From assembly GCA_016210495.1 (NCBI GenBank), contig JACQUC010000096.1, forward strand, positions 1 to 25,704: a DNA stretch of 25,704 nt, in the 5' to 3' direction. This document shows positions 1 through 6,693 of the stretch, piece after piece. Source of the DNA: Chloroflexota bacterium. GTDB taxonomy: Bacteria > Chloroflexota > FW602-bin22 > JACPRP01. Each line of letters opens with the position of its first letter. Positions within the stretch are counted from its first letter, which is position 1. The notes beneath the pieces are model-generated. The model was not told where the DNA came from. It searched no databases and was given only the letters and a program-made list of their open reading frames with translations. A program made the position numbers and the translations under genes.

Positions 1-4
1 GCGC

Positions 5-79
5 CGCGGGATGGAGCAGTGGAAGCTCGTCGGGCTCATAACCCGAAGGTCGTTGGTTCGAATCCAACTCCCGCTACCA
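5..79 (+). tRNA. Initiator tRNA-fMet (CAT anticodon)
   Basis: A complete cloverleaf can be drawn: acceptor strands 5-11 and 69-75, D stem GAGC/GCTC (14-17, 25-28), anticodon stem TCGGG/CCCGA (30-34, 42-46) with loop CTCATAA and anticodon CAT at 37-39, T stem GTTGG/CCAAC with loop TTCGAAT, and an encoded ACCA end at 76-79. Three features mark it as the initiator rather than elongator Met or Ile2: the first acceptor pair is a mismatch (C5 opposite T75), the anticodon stem has three consecutive G-C pairs (GGG/CCC), and the D stem has an A-T pair at its second position. It delivers formyl-methionine to start codons. Its promoter lies before the window or is not visible. Confidence 0.97.
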
Positions 80-86
80 TAGCCAA

Positions 87-114
87 GGGGCTGCGATACA
101 TCGCAGCCCCTTTT
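87..114 (+). terminator. Rho-independent terminator of tRNA-fMet
   Basis: A 10-bp perfect stem GGGGCTGCGA / TCGCAGCCCC (87-96, 101-110) with loop TACA is followed at once by TTTT (111-114). It lies 8 bases after the CCA end of the tRNA, so it most likely ends the tRNA transcript. Confidence 0.9.
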
Positions 115-168
115 GCGTGCTAAGCCCTGGCACGTCCCTGACTAAACCTCATCACCTGCCAAGCTGTC

Positions 169-202
169 CCCTCTCCCTGGAGGGAGAGGGTTAGGGTGAG
201 GG
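169..202 (+). repeat. CCCTCTCCC hairpin repeat, copy 1 (single hairpin)
   Basis: The palindrome CCCTCTCCCT / AGGGAGAGGG is followed by the tail TTAGGGTGAGGG. The same hairpin plus tail recurs at 2238-2297 and 15562-15623, where a second hairpin is attached. This type of intergenic palindrome is seen in many bacterial genomes; its function is not established. Confidence 0.85.
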
Positions 203-238
203 TCGTTCCCTCGCTCGCCCAAAACCCACTTCTTCCAC

Positions 239-445
239 CTACAGCATCGCGTACGGCATCACTATCCGAATCGCCTCCTCCGGGCAGTCGAACACGCATG
301 CGCTACAGTGCCAGCACTCGTCGGCATACGGGATGCCAACCCGCTCGCCTCCCGCGGTAGCCTCAAAGGCAAGCACATCGCCCGGGCAATACTCGATGCA
401 CAACCCACACAACGTACATCTCTCGTCATCAATCACAGGTGGCAT
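239..445 (-). CDS. Small 2x[4Fe-4S] ferredoxin, partner of the AprA-like flavoprotein
   Basis: This 68-residue protein is almost nothing but two cluster motifs: CxxCxxCxxxC at Cys10/13/16/20 (CTLCGLCIEYCP) and at Cys44/47/50/54 (CWHCSACVFDCP). It is therefore a bacterial-type two-[4Fe-4S] ferredoxin. The motif spacing and the Trp-His between the first and second Cys of motif two recall the ferredoxin domain of AprB (APS reductase beta), but the long AprB C-terminal tail is missing. It starts with ATG at 445 and lies 110 bases downstream of the flavoprotein gene on the same strand, separated by a GTAG-type hairpin. The likely role is to pass electrons to or from that flavoprotein in the cytoplasm. 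The physiological donor or acceptor cannot be read from sequence. Confidence 0.9.
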   Translation of the reverse strand: MPPVIDDERCTLCGLCIEYCPGDVLAFEATAGGERVGIPYADECWHCSACVFDCPEEAIRIVMPYAML

Positions 446-490
446 CCCTTGCTATCCCCCTAACCTGGTTTCCGTTGCAACCTCTTATGC

Positions 491-516
491 GTAGGGGCGG
501 ACGTCTCTGTCCGCCC
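491..516 (+). repeat. GTAG-tagged hairpin repeat A
   Basis: GTAG followed by the stem GGGCGGAC / GTCCGCCC (495-502, 509-516) with a 6-base loop. It lies between the flavoprotein and ferredoxin genes and belongs to the family described in the findings (same tag, different stem). Confidence 0.75.
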
Positions 517-555
517 AGGGTGGGGCGGGGCACCGCCGCCATCCCGCATCATGAA

Positions 556-2232
556 TTAGTCTATACGCTCAAACGACACCACGTCCTCGCCGTTCTCACG
601 CCTGAGGACGACGAAACCCAGCCAGTTCGCGTCGTCCGTCGCCGGGTAGTCCGAGCGGAAATGGAACGGGGCGAGCCGACTTTCTTTCCTCTCCAGCGCG
701 GCTGCTGCAATCAATCGCGAAACCTCCACGAGATTGGCCACCTCCAACGCCCTCCCCAGTTCGTGGTAGTTGCGTACGCCGATCGACGAGATGTCCTCGC
801 CAAGTTGGGCAATGCGCTGCAACGCAATCTTGAGCCCAACTTCGCTCCGCGATGCGCCAACGTAGTCCGACATAACTCGCTTCAGTTTGTCCTCCACCTC
901 TTGCCACCGGAGACTGGCTCGGCTGTCGAGGTGAACAAAGACACGCTCTCGCTCCCGCAAGACCTGCTCATCGTCCACCGGCGTTGGCGCCGTCTGGCGG
1001 CTGTACGCAGCGGCATTGCGGCCCGCAACCTGGCCGAGGATCATCGCCCCCATCGCCGCGGGCCAGCCCTTACCACCCGTGCAATCGCCGGCAGCGAAAA
1101 GACCCGGGACCGTCGATTCACAGCTTTCGCCGGCCAGTTTGATGCCGCCACCAGGCCCTTGCCCGCCGAAGTACTCGTGCAACTCGAACTCCACCGGCTG
1201 CTGAGCGATGTCGATATTTTTCTGCCCAAAGTACTCCAGAATAGTGGGCCTTTCCTCGCGAAAGCCTCGCAGCAGTAGCTCGCGCTGCTCGTTCGTAAGA
1301 TGCCGAAAGTCGACGAAAAGCGGCGCCCTGCCCTCTTTCGTCTCAGTCAAGAAGGCCAGCGCCATAGTGGACTTGGCGGCGATCTCCATCCTGGCAGGGT
1401 CGTAGCGGGCCATAAAACGCTCGCCCAGGGCGTTGACAAAGTGAGCGCCCATGCTGACCACACCGCTGATCCCTGCCACCGAGTAGCCCTTTGGGCTCGG
1501 CTGCATGGTGGTCATCTCCATGTTCACAAGCTCGGCCCCTGCACGATAGGCCATAGCCTGTCCATCGCCTGTGCAATAGGGGCAATGGTGCGTGTTGAAC
1601 CGAAGATCCGCCACCGCCTTGTACATCCGCAAGATCGCGCCCGTAGCCACCACCGTCGCGCGCGCCCTGAACGCCAGGAAAGTCCCATCCCTTACGTTCA
1701 GCCCGGTGGCGCCGACGACACGCCCGCCGGACGTCAAGAGGCCCGTGCCCATGGTTCGAGCATAGATATTGACGCCGCGACGCACTGCCGTTTCGAAGAG
1801 TCGGATCTTCAGGTCTCCGCCTTCCAGGGACACGGTCAGCTTCTCCCCCAGATGAATGGGCGCCGCGATCCAGATCAGCTCACCTGTCCGGGAATCCCTT
1901 ACCTTGACTCCTATGTTTTCCAGGAACATCAGCACATCCCACGAGTGCCTGAAAAGCGCGGGAAGCCGTGGATCTGTAAGTCCCCCACATACTTCCGCCT
2001 GCCTCTTCAGAAAACGCGGCATCTGCTTCTCCGGCTCGACAAGCACGGACAAATGGTCCAATCCCGACGCGGCTCCCCCGCTCCGCCGAGGGTGCGCTTT
2101 GTCCAAGAGAGCGACGCTGGCTCCCTGCTCGGCAGCGGCGATGGCGGCCATCAGGCCGGCCATTCCGCCGCCGACGACGACGACGTCGGCTTCCACCACT
2201 GGAATAGCATCGGAAACTGAGTTGGCACTCAT
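556..2232 (-). CDS. AprA/FrdA-like FAD-dependent oxidoreductase
   Basis: This 558-residue protein belongs to the fumarate reductase/succinate dehydrogenase/APS reductase flavoprotein superfamily. A dinucleotide-binding motif VVVGGGMAGL lies at about residues 17-27, followed by the LLDKAHPRRSGGAASG stretch that in this family lies near the FAD. A second FAD contact, PGLFAAGDCTGG, sits near residue 380, and the C-terminal helical domain ends in the family signature ALERKESR. The HxMGG substrate motif of true fumarate reductases is replaced by HEYFGGQGPGGG, so fumarate or succinate is an unlikely substrate. I chose ATG at 2232 over the upstream in-frame GTG at 2244 because GAGGG sits just before this ATG; that ribosome site is supplied by the tail of repeat copy 2. 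The ferredoxin gene follows, which suggests an AprAB-like two-subunit enzyme of unknown substrate. Confidence 0.88.
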   Translation of the reverse strand: MSANSVSDAIPVVEADVVVVGGGMAGLMAAIAAAEQGASVALLDKAHPRRSGGAASGLDHLSVLVEPEKQMPRFLKRQAEVCGGLTDPRLPALFRHSWDVLMFLENIGVKVRDSRTGELIWIAAPIHLGEKLTVSLEGGDLKIRLFETAVRRGVNIYARTMGTGLLTSGGRVVGATGLNVRDGTFLAFRARATVVATGAILRMYKAVADLRFNTHHCPYCTGDGQAMAYRAGAELVNMEMTTMQPSPKGYSVAGISGVVSMGAHFVNALGERFMARYDPARMEIAAKSTMALAFLTETKEGRAPLFVDFRHLTNEQRELLLRGFREERPTILEYFGQKNIDIAQQPVEFELHEYFGGQGPGGGIKLAGESCESTVPGLFAAGDCTGGKGWPAAMGAMILGQVAGRNAAAYSRQTAPTPVDDEQVLRERERVFVHLDSRASLRWQEVEDKLKRVMSDYVGASRSEVGLKIALQRIAQLGEDISSIGVRNYHELGRALEVANLVEVSRLIAAAALERKESRLAPFHFRSDYPATDDANWLGFVVLRRENGEDVVSFERID

Positions 2233-2237
2233 TTCTG

Positions 2238-2297
2238 CCCTCACCCTAACCCTCCCCCAGAGGGAGAGGGGATTTCAGCCTCTCCCTTTGGGAGAGG
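2238..2297 (-). repeat. CCCTCTCCC double-hairpin repeat, copy 2
   Basis: On the minus strand this reads hairpin CCTCTCCC/GGGAGAGG (2279-2297), a 7-8 base spacer, a second hairpin CCCTCTCCC-like/GGGGGAGGG, and the tail GTTAGGGTGAGGG. It is the same two-hairpin architecture as 15562-15623 in the opposite orientation. Its tail supplies the ribosome binding site for the flavoprotein ATG at 2232. Confidence 0.85.
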
Positions 2298-2347
2298 CGT
2301 ATCCGGTTGCACGAGTACGCAGTCGATGGGAATTCGGAGATGCTTGC

Positions 2348-2376
2348 ACTATAATATGCAGGCGGACCGTTGTCAA
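2348..2376 (-). promoter_or_regulatory. Sigma-70 promoter of the flavoprotein-ferredoxin operon
   Basis: On the minus strand, a perfect -35 box TTGACA (2376-2371) is followed by a 17-base spacer and -10 box TATAGT (2353-2348). Transcription would start near 2341, giving a leader of about 110 bases that carries both hairpins of repeat copy 2. Confidence 0.8.
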
Positions 2377-2438
2377 GAGAATACCCCGGAAGTGACACGG
2401 CTTACGCCTTCTCGCTTGTAACATCGAGCCAGAGTTCC

Positions 2439-2461
2439 GTAGCCGCACCCTTCAGGGTGCG
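2439..2461 (+). repeat. GTAG-tagged hairpin repeat B
   Basis: GTAGC followed by stem CGCACCC / GGGTGCG with loop TTCA. It sits just upstream of the -35 box of the plus-strand promoter at 2492. Confidence 0.75.
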
Positions 2462-2491
2462 CGTGCCTGTTCGTGTGCCGGGACTCTGATC

Positions 2492-2520
2492 TTGACTGTC
2501 ACGCCCGCCGATTGTATAGT
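2492..2520 (+). promoter_or_regulatory. Sigma-70 promoter of the Mo-hydroxylase gene
   Basis: The -35 box TTGACT (2492-2497), a 17-base spacer and the -10 box TATAGT (2515-2520) match the consensus closely. The -10 box is identical to that of the divergent promoter at 2348-2376. The leader to the GTG start at 2618 would be about 90 bases. Confidence 0.75.
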
Positions 2521-2617
2521 CTGGTAGAACTGTGCCGCCGGCAGACATGGCGCTGCTGGGTCTGGCATTTGCCGAGACGCGCCGGTTCATGGTAGTTCGC
2601 TCTAGGAGGTTTTTCGC

Positions 2618-4909
2618 GTGGAGCACAGTGTAGTGGGCCGACGCATGCCCCGTATCGACGCCCTTGTCAAAGTAAGCGGCGAAATGGTTTACACCGCCGA
2701 TATTCGACTGCCTCACGCCCTTTACGGGGCTGTTCTCGGCAGCGCACGCCCTCACGCGCGGATTGCGCGCGTCGACACGTCAAGGCTTACGCGACTTCCC
2801 GGCGTCAAGGCCGTCGTCACCGGGCAGGATTGCCGGGACATCCTGCTGGGCAAGGTAACACGGGACCAGCCGGTGCTGGCATGGCACAAGACCAGGTTCA
2901 TAGGCGAGCTCGTAGCCGGTGTTGCGGCCATCGACCCGGACATCGCACTAGAGGCGCTGGACCTCATCGAAGTCGACTACGAAGACCTTCAGCCCGTTTT
3001 CGATCCCCAAGAGGCCATGGCGCCCGAGGCTCCAGTGATACACGAGGACCTTCTCAGCTACGCGACCGATTCTCCCGCGCATCGCTACGGCAACGTGTGC
3101 GCGCACGTGAAAGTGCACCGGTGTAACGTCCTAGAAGGATTCGAGCAAGCGGACTTCGTCTTCGAAGACGTTTACGCTTCGCAGGCCGCTCACCAGGGCT
3201 ACGTGGAGCCTCGGGCGGCTGTCGCCGCTTTCGACACGTCTGGCAAGGTTACCGTGTGGGCGACGAGCTCCAGTGCCTTTGAGCTGCGCCAGGACCTCGC
3301 CGAGGTTCTCCGTCTGCCCATGTCGAAAGTCCGCGTCATTCTGCCAGCGGTTGGAGGCGACTTCGGCGGCAAGGGTTCCACCGGGATCGAGCCTGTCTGC
3401 GCGTTGCTCGCCCGCAAGGCGGGGCGACCCGTAAGTATCCAGCTCCCACGAGAGCAGGATTTCGTCACCAGCCACCCCCGGCACCCCGCCAAGATGGCCC
3501 TGCGGATCGCCACCAAGCGGGACGGCACTTTGGTGGCGGTCGAAGGGCAAATGGTCCTCGACGCGGGTGCCTACGCCGACACCGGCCCCCGAATGATCGG
3601 TCGCTGCGCTTTTCTGCAGGGTGTTTACAGAGTGCCCCATGTCAAGATCGACGGCCTCTGCGTCTACACCAACAAGATCAGCTTTGGGAACTGCCGGGCG
3701 CCAGGTGCACCGCAGGCGACCTTCGCGATAGAATCGGCTTTGGATGAGATAGCCACCAGGCTAGGCATAGACCCGCTGGAACTGCGGCTGAAGAACGCGT
3801 GGAGAGATGGAGACCGCTCGTCCACCGGACAGGTTTTGCACGGGATAGCCGTGGAGAAGACGCTTCGTCTCGCCGCTAGCAGCGTGGGCTGGAACGAGTC
3901 AAAACCGGGGCCGAACATCGGTCGGGGCATAGCCTGCGGCCTGTGGCACAGTGGCATCGGGAACTCCAGCGCAGTAGTGAAGGTGAATGAAGACGGCTCC
4001 TTGGTGCTGCTTACCGGCGCCGTCGATCAGGGCGCGGGATGTCACACCGTGTTGTCCCAAATAGCCGCCGAATGTCTGGGCGTCTCGCTGGATGACCTCG
4101 CCATCGTCACCGCGGATACGGATGCAACCCCCATCGAAGCGGGAGCGGGATCGAGCCGAACGACCTTCACGGCGGGGACGTCGGTCAAGATGGCCGCCGA
4201 GGATACCCGTCGCCAACTCGGGGAACTGGCCGCTAGGATGCTCGAGGCGAATCCGGCTGACCTCCGCTTCGCCAGCAGGATGATCTCTGTCGAAGGCTCG
4301 CCCGAGCGGGCGGTGTCCTTCGCTCAAGTAATGAACGCCAGCCCTTCGGGCCCCATCATCGGACGGGGATCGAACAAGCGGGGGCGCCCGTCCTATGATC
4401 CATCCACCTGCACCGGCCTGATGGGGCCTGCGAGCCACGGCCACACCGCGGTGACAGAGATGGCCGAGGTGGAGGTCGACCCTGAGACGGGGCGCGTGGA
4501 AGTCCTGAGGCTGTTGGTGGCGCAGGACGTTGGATACGCGATCAATCCGATAGGCGTCGAGGGACAGATCGAGGGCGGCGCCACCGGAGGGCTAGGTTTT
4601 GCGCTGACAGAGGAGTTGGTCGTGGAGAACGGCAAGCTGCTTAGCGCAAATCTGGTCGATTATCGGATGCCCACGCCCCTGGACAGTCCCAACGTGGAAT
4701 CGATTATTATCGAGGAGCCAGAGCCCGACGGGCCGTTCGGGGCCAAGGGCGTCGGGGAGGCACCAATCGTGCCCACGGCGGCGGCGATCGCCGCGGCGGT
4801 CTACGACGCAGTAGGGGTGCGGATCAAAGATCTCCCGATCACGCCCGAGAAGGTACTGCGTGCCATTCGAGAGCGCCAACAACCCTTCCCACCCGGCGGG
4901 ACACCGTGA
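2618..4909 (+). CDS. Xanthine dehydrogenase-family molybdopterin-binding subunit
   Basis: This 763-residue protein is the large (molybdenum cofactor) subunit of the xanthine oxidase/CO dehydrogenase/4-hydroxybenzoyl-CoA reductase family. It has the N-terminal aldehyde oxidase hammerhead domain (about 15-120), the GGDFGGKG loop near residue 245, NCRAPGAPQ near 357, and GVGEAP near 710, which holds the catalytic Glu of the family (Glu1261 of bovine XDH). The AYxCSFR loop of form I CO dehydrogenase is absent, so it is probably not a CO dehydrogenase. These enzymes hydroxylate or dehydroxylate aromatic and N-heterocyclic carbon. The start is GTG, fixed by AGGAGG 8 bases upstream. The family normally works as a complex with an FAD subunit and a [2Fe-2S] subunit, and neither is encoded beside it. 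The substrate cannot be assigned. Confidence 0.93.
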   Translation: MEHSVVGRRMPRIDALVKVSGEMVYTADIRLPHALYGAVLGSARPHARIARVDTSRLTRLPGVKAVVTGQDCRDILLGKVTRDQPVLAWHKTRFIGELVAGVAAIDPDIALEALDLIEVDYEDLQPVFDPQEAMAPEAPVIHEDLLSYATDSPAHRYGNVCAHVKVHRCNVLEGFEQADFVFEDVYASQAAHQGYVEPRAAVAAFDTSGKVTVWATSSSAFELRQDLAEVLRLPMSKVRVILPAVGGDFGGKGSTGIEPVCALLARKAGRPVSIQLPREQDFVTSHPRHPAKMALRIATKRDGTLVAVEGQMVLDAGAYADTGPRMIGRCAFLQGVYRVPHVKIDGLCVYTNKISFGNCRAPGAPQATFAIESALDEIATRLGIDPLELRLKNAWRDGDRSSTGQVLHGIAVEKTLRLAASSVGWNESKPGPNIGRGIACGLWHSGIGNSSAVVKVNEDGSLVLLTGAVDQGAGCHTVLSQIAAECLGVSLDDLAIVTADTDATPIEAGAGSSRTTFTAGTSVKMAAEDTRRQLGELAARMLEANPADLRFASRMISVEGSPERAVSFAQVMNASPSGPIIGRGSNKRGRPSYDPSTCTGLMGPASHGHTAVTEMAEVEVDPETGRVEVLRLLVAQDVGYAINPIGVEGQIEGGATGGLGFALTEELVVENGKLLSANLVDYRMPTPLDSPNVESIIIEEPEPDGPFGAKGVGEAPIVPTAAAIAAAVYDAVGVRIKDLPITPEKVLRAIRERQQPFPPGGTP

Positions 4910-4954
4910 ACCGACTCGCTCATAGCTGGCGGCGCCGTGTGGCGCAGGTGGCCC

Positions 4955-4978
4955 GTAGCCGCTCCGCCTCGCGGAGCG
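4955..4978 (+). repeat. GTAG-tagged hairpin repeat C
   Basis: GTAGC followed by stem CGCTCCGC / GCGGAGCG (4960-4967, 4971-4978) with a 3-base loop. It lies in the 277-base convergent gap after the Mo-hydroxylase gene, which holds no intact gene. Confidence 0.75.
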
Positions 4979-5050
4979 CGGAGCCTTTTCGCCATCGTCA
5001 GGCACCGGTTTGCACACAAATGCCCCGCAAAGGCTAGCAGGGCTCCGCGC

Positions 5051-5070
5051 CCCCTGAAGGGGACGGCTAC
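5051..5070 (-). repeat. GTAG-tagged hairpin repeat D
   Basis: Read on the minus strand, GTAGCC precedes a CCCCT / AGGGG stem with a TTCA-type loop, the same loop as copies B, E and F. It overlaps the 3' end of the flavoprotein remnant and provides its in-frame stop codon. Confidence 0.65.
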
Positions 5071-5180
5071 GCTGCCCCGGTGTTAGCGCCCCTACGGCTC
5101 CACGCGAACGCGGCAGTACCGGCAATGCGGGCGAACGCCAGGCAGGTATTTAGCACCGAACAGGTGATCTGATCTCCTCC
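5067..5180 (-). pseudogene. C-terminal remnant of a FAD-binding oxidoreductase gene
   Basis: On the minus strand, directly after the ferredoxin stop codon, there is a ribosome-site-like GGAGGAGATC and then an open frame with no usable start. It reads DQITCSVLNTCLAFARIAG. The C-terminus of the flavoprotein at 7954-9402 reads YQVTCSMLTTCLTFARIAG: over the last 17 positions 13 are identical. After this match the frame drifts (TAAFAWSRRG...) and stops within a GTAG-type repeat. The simplest reading is that a fourth flavoprotein gene once followed the ferredoxin gene and lost its body in an internal deletion, leaving its ribosome site joined to its last 20 or so codons. The evidence is a short alignment, so the call is inference, but family, strand and position in the cluster all agree. 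Confidence 0.72.
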
Positions 5181-5186
5181 AGACGC

Positions 5187-5438
5187 CTATATCTCGTAGG
5201 CTCGATGGAAGGCTGGCAGGCGTTTTCTGAACGCATCAGGCGGAATCTCTGAGGTGATCTTGACTGCATCCACCGGGCACGCGCGCTGGCACTGCCGGCA
5301 CACCACGCACTCCTGTGGATCGACGAAATAGGCCAGGCTTCTCTTCGGGCCGGTCTTCTTCATAAAGATGAGATCCTTGCGGCAAGCCAGCACACAAACG
5401 CCGCAGCCGTTGCACTCGCTGGTTATCTCGGTAATCAA
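5187..5438 (-). CDS. 2x[4Fe-4S] ferredoxin
   Basis: An 83-residue ferredoxin with cluster motifs at Cys9/12/15/19 (CNGCGVCVLACRKD) and Cys44/47/50/54 (CVVCRQCQRACP). In the first motif the usual Pro after the fourth Cys is Arg. A basic insert (MKKTGPKRSLAYF) separates the motifs and the last 20 residues form a tail outside the core. The start is TTG at 5438, chosen because GGAGGAGA lies 8 bases upstream. It is the last intact gene of the long minus-strand cluster, and the flavoprotein remnant follows at once. By analogy with 239-2232 it probably served a flavoprotein; its present partner may be one of the two intact flavoproteins upstream. Confidence 0.9.
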   Translation of the reverse strand: MITEITSECNGCGVCVLACRKDLIFMKKTGPKRSLAYFVDPQECVVCRQCQRACPVDAVKITSEIPPDAFRKRLPAFHRAYEI

Positions 5439-5482
5439 TTGTATCTCCTCCAGGTTGCATCACGCTTATGAGCGAGCTGTCT

Positions 5483-5516
5483 GCGGTATGGGCGCGATCA
5501 ATCGCGCCCATGCCGC
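5483..5516 (-). repeat. Long inverted repeat between reductase and ferredoxin genes
   Basis: The stretch forms a near-perfect 16-bp stem (core ATGGGCGCGAT / ATCGCGCCCAT) with one T-G pair and a very small loop. There is no T run on either side, so it does not look like a standard terminator. In a minus-strand transcript it would form a stable hairpin in the 95-base gap before the ferredoxin gene, a possible RNA processing or attenuation point. Confidence 0.7.
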
Positions 5517-5533
5517 CCGCCCGTGCGTCGCAG

Positions 5534-6646
5534 CTATGGGTGAACTGTTTGGAGCAGCCATTCGGTTGGGAACTCCCGGCCGACGCCCCGCTCACGGGCC
5601 CGCTGCAAAATGCGCGCGCCGGCAGCCGCGAACTGGGTGCCGAGGCCGATGTTGTTGGTGAAAACCGTCACCTGGTCATCAGATGTCGGATATGGCCCCT
5701 TGCCGTTCACCAGGTCACCCAGGGTCGGATAGCTGTACCAGTCCATGTACTCGGGACTATCCGGATCGAGGCGAGGGTCGCCACCGAACAGCGTGGTCGC
5801 GTCCTCCTCGCCCAGAACGTAATCGTGCAGGTTGATGTACTCGCCACGGCGAGGCTGCCAGCGTCCGACCGGACGGGTGATGGTAACGACGATGTCCGCG
5901 TTGCGGTAGACATCCGTGCCGACGTTGGGCCACAAAAGCGTGGTCACGTGCATTCCCGGCTCGACGTCCTTCCACCTGACGAGGACGTCTCGCGCGTTTG
6001 TGGCGATACCCACGATGGCCGAGCCCTGAATCGCTTCGCGAGCCGACTCCATCGGCCGGATTTCTACGCCCACGCGTTCCGAGTACTCCTTCGCAAAAGC
6101 CTCCCGATTCTCGCGAGTGGGGCTGTAAACCTTCACCAGCTTGATCGGCCGTACAGCACACATGGCCATCACCTGCGCGCCGGCCTGCCAGCCGGAGCCA
6201 AGCAGGCCGTAGGTCTCGGCATCTTTGCGCGCCAGATACTTGGCTCCCAGCCCGTTGGTGGCGCCCACGCGCATGCGCTGGAGCACTCCGTCGGGGAACA
6301 TTGCCAGCGGCTCGCCCGTGTCGGTATCGAACAGAATGACGAAGCCGACGTAGTATTTGCCCTGGGCGGCCGGCACCTTGACCTGCACCCGCGTATCGAA
6401 CTTGGTCAGGAACGTGACAACGTCCGAGTTGATGCGAATGGCCGCGATCTTGTAGCGCGGGACCACGCCATCCATCGACTTGAAGCGATAGGTCCGACCG
6501 GCCTCGGGGTTGGGAAAGGTAAGGTCCGTCCGCGGGCGCCACACCGTCTTCCCCACCGCCATATCGCCGAACATCGGCTCCAGCGCGTCCAGATAGTCCT
6601 GCATCGTGAGCAGTTGGTCAATTTCATCGTTATTCAGTACAAGCAT
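5534..6646 (-). CDS. Ornithine cyclodeaminase/mu-crystallin family protein
   Basis: A 370-residue protein of the ornithine cyclodeaminase/mu-crystallin fold. The family elements visible are the Arg-rich substrate-side segment YRFKSMDG (about 50-60), the helix RMRVGATNGLGAKYLAR (about 124-140), and the NAD(P)-binding loop GLLGSGWQAG at about 145-155. Family members catalyse ornithine cyclodeamination or NAD(P)H-dependent reduction of cyclic imines and ketimines such as pyrroline-2-carboxylate. Which applies here is not visible. It is about 40 residues longer than typical members, with most of the extra length in the C-terminal third (YMDWYSYPTLGDL region). It lies 47 bases downstream of the substrate-binding lipoprotein gene on the same strand. 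In this cluster it could act on an imino or keto acid made by the flavoproteins. Confidence 0.88.
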   Translation of the reverse strand: MLVLNNDEIDQLLTMQDYLDALEPMFGDMAVGKTVWRPRTDLTFPNPEAGRTYRFKSMDGVVPRYKIAAIRINSDVVTFLTKFDTRVQVKVPAAQGKYYVGFVILFDTDTGEPLAMFPDGVLQRMRVGATNGLGAKYLARKDAETYGLLGSGWQAGAQVMAMCAVRPIKLVKVYSPTRENREAFAKEYSERVGVEIRPMESAREAIQGSAIVGIATNARDVLVRWKDVEPGMHVTTLLWPNVGTDVYRNADIVVTITRPVGRWQPRRGEYINLHDYVLGEEDATTLFGGDPRLDPDSPEYMDWYSYPTLGDLVNGKGPYPTSDDQVTVFTNNIGLGTQFAAAGARILQRARERGVGREFPTEWLLQTVHP

Positions 6647-6693
6647 AAGCTACTTACCCTACTCCCTCTTCCCTAACCCCTGGCAAGCATACG

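Larger units (their letters stand above)
2233..2617. other. Divergent regulatory region between flavoprotein and Mo-hydroxylase genes
   Basis: This 385-base stretch holds no convincing gene. From left to right it contains the double CCCTCTCCC repeat, a minus-strand promoter (2348-2376), a GTAG-type hairpin (2439-2461), a plus-strand promoter (2492-2520) and the ribosome site AGGAGG at 2604-2609. A short open frame starting ATG near 2546 overlaps the start of the Mo-hydroxylase gene, but it has no ribosome site of its own. Confidence 0.8.

Noticed and set aside
439..2395. Several long plus-strand open frames opposite the flavoprotein gene (up to 306 codons)
   Set aside because: They are antisense shadows of a GC-rich gene: compositionally odd, rich in Arg, His and Pro, with no motifs or ribosome sites.
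2527..2617. Molybdenum-cofactor riboswitch in the leader of the Mo-hydroxylase gene
   Set aside because: The leader is only about 90 bases and I could not draw the conserved Moco RNA core in it.
2546..2632. Upstream open frame of 28 codons overlapping the start of the Mo-hydroxylase gene
   Set aside because: It has an ATG but no ribosome site, and the AGGAGG before GTG 2618 is unambiguous. It is kept only as a note.
2618..4909. Carbon monoxide dehydrogenase large subunit (CoxL)
   Set aside because: The form I active-site loop AYxCSFR is absent; NCRAPGAPQ is found instead, and no CoxM or CoxS genes are adjacent.
4910..5066. Intrinsic terminator after the Mo-hydroxylase gene
   Set aside because: Hairpins are present (GCGCC/GGCGC near 4933-4946 and repeat C) but neither is followed by a T run.
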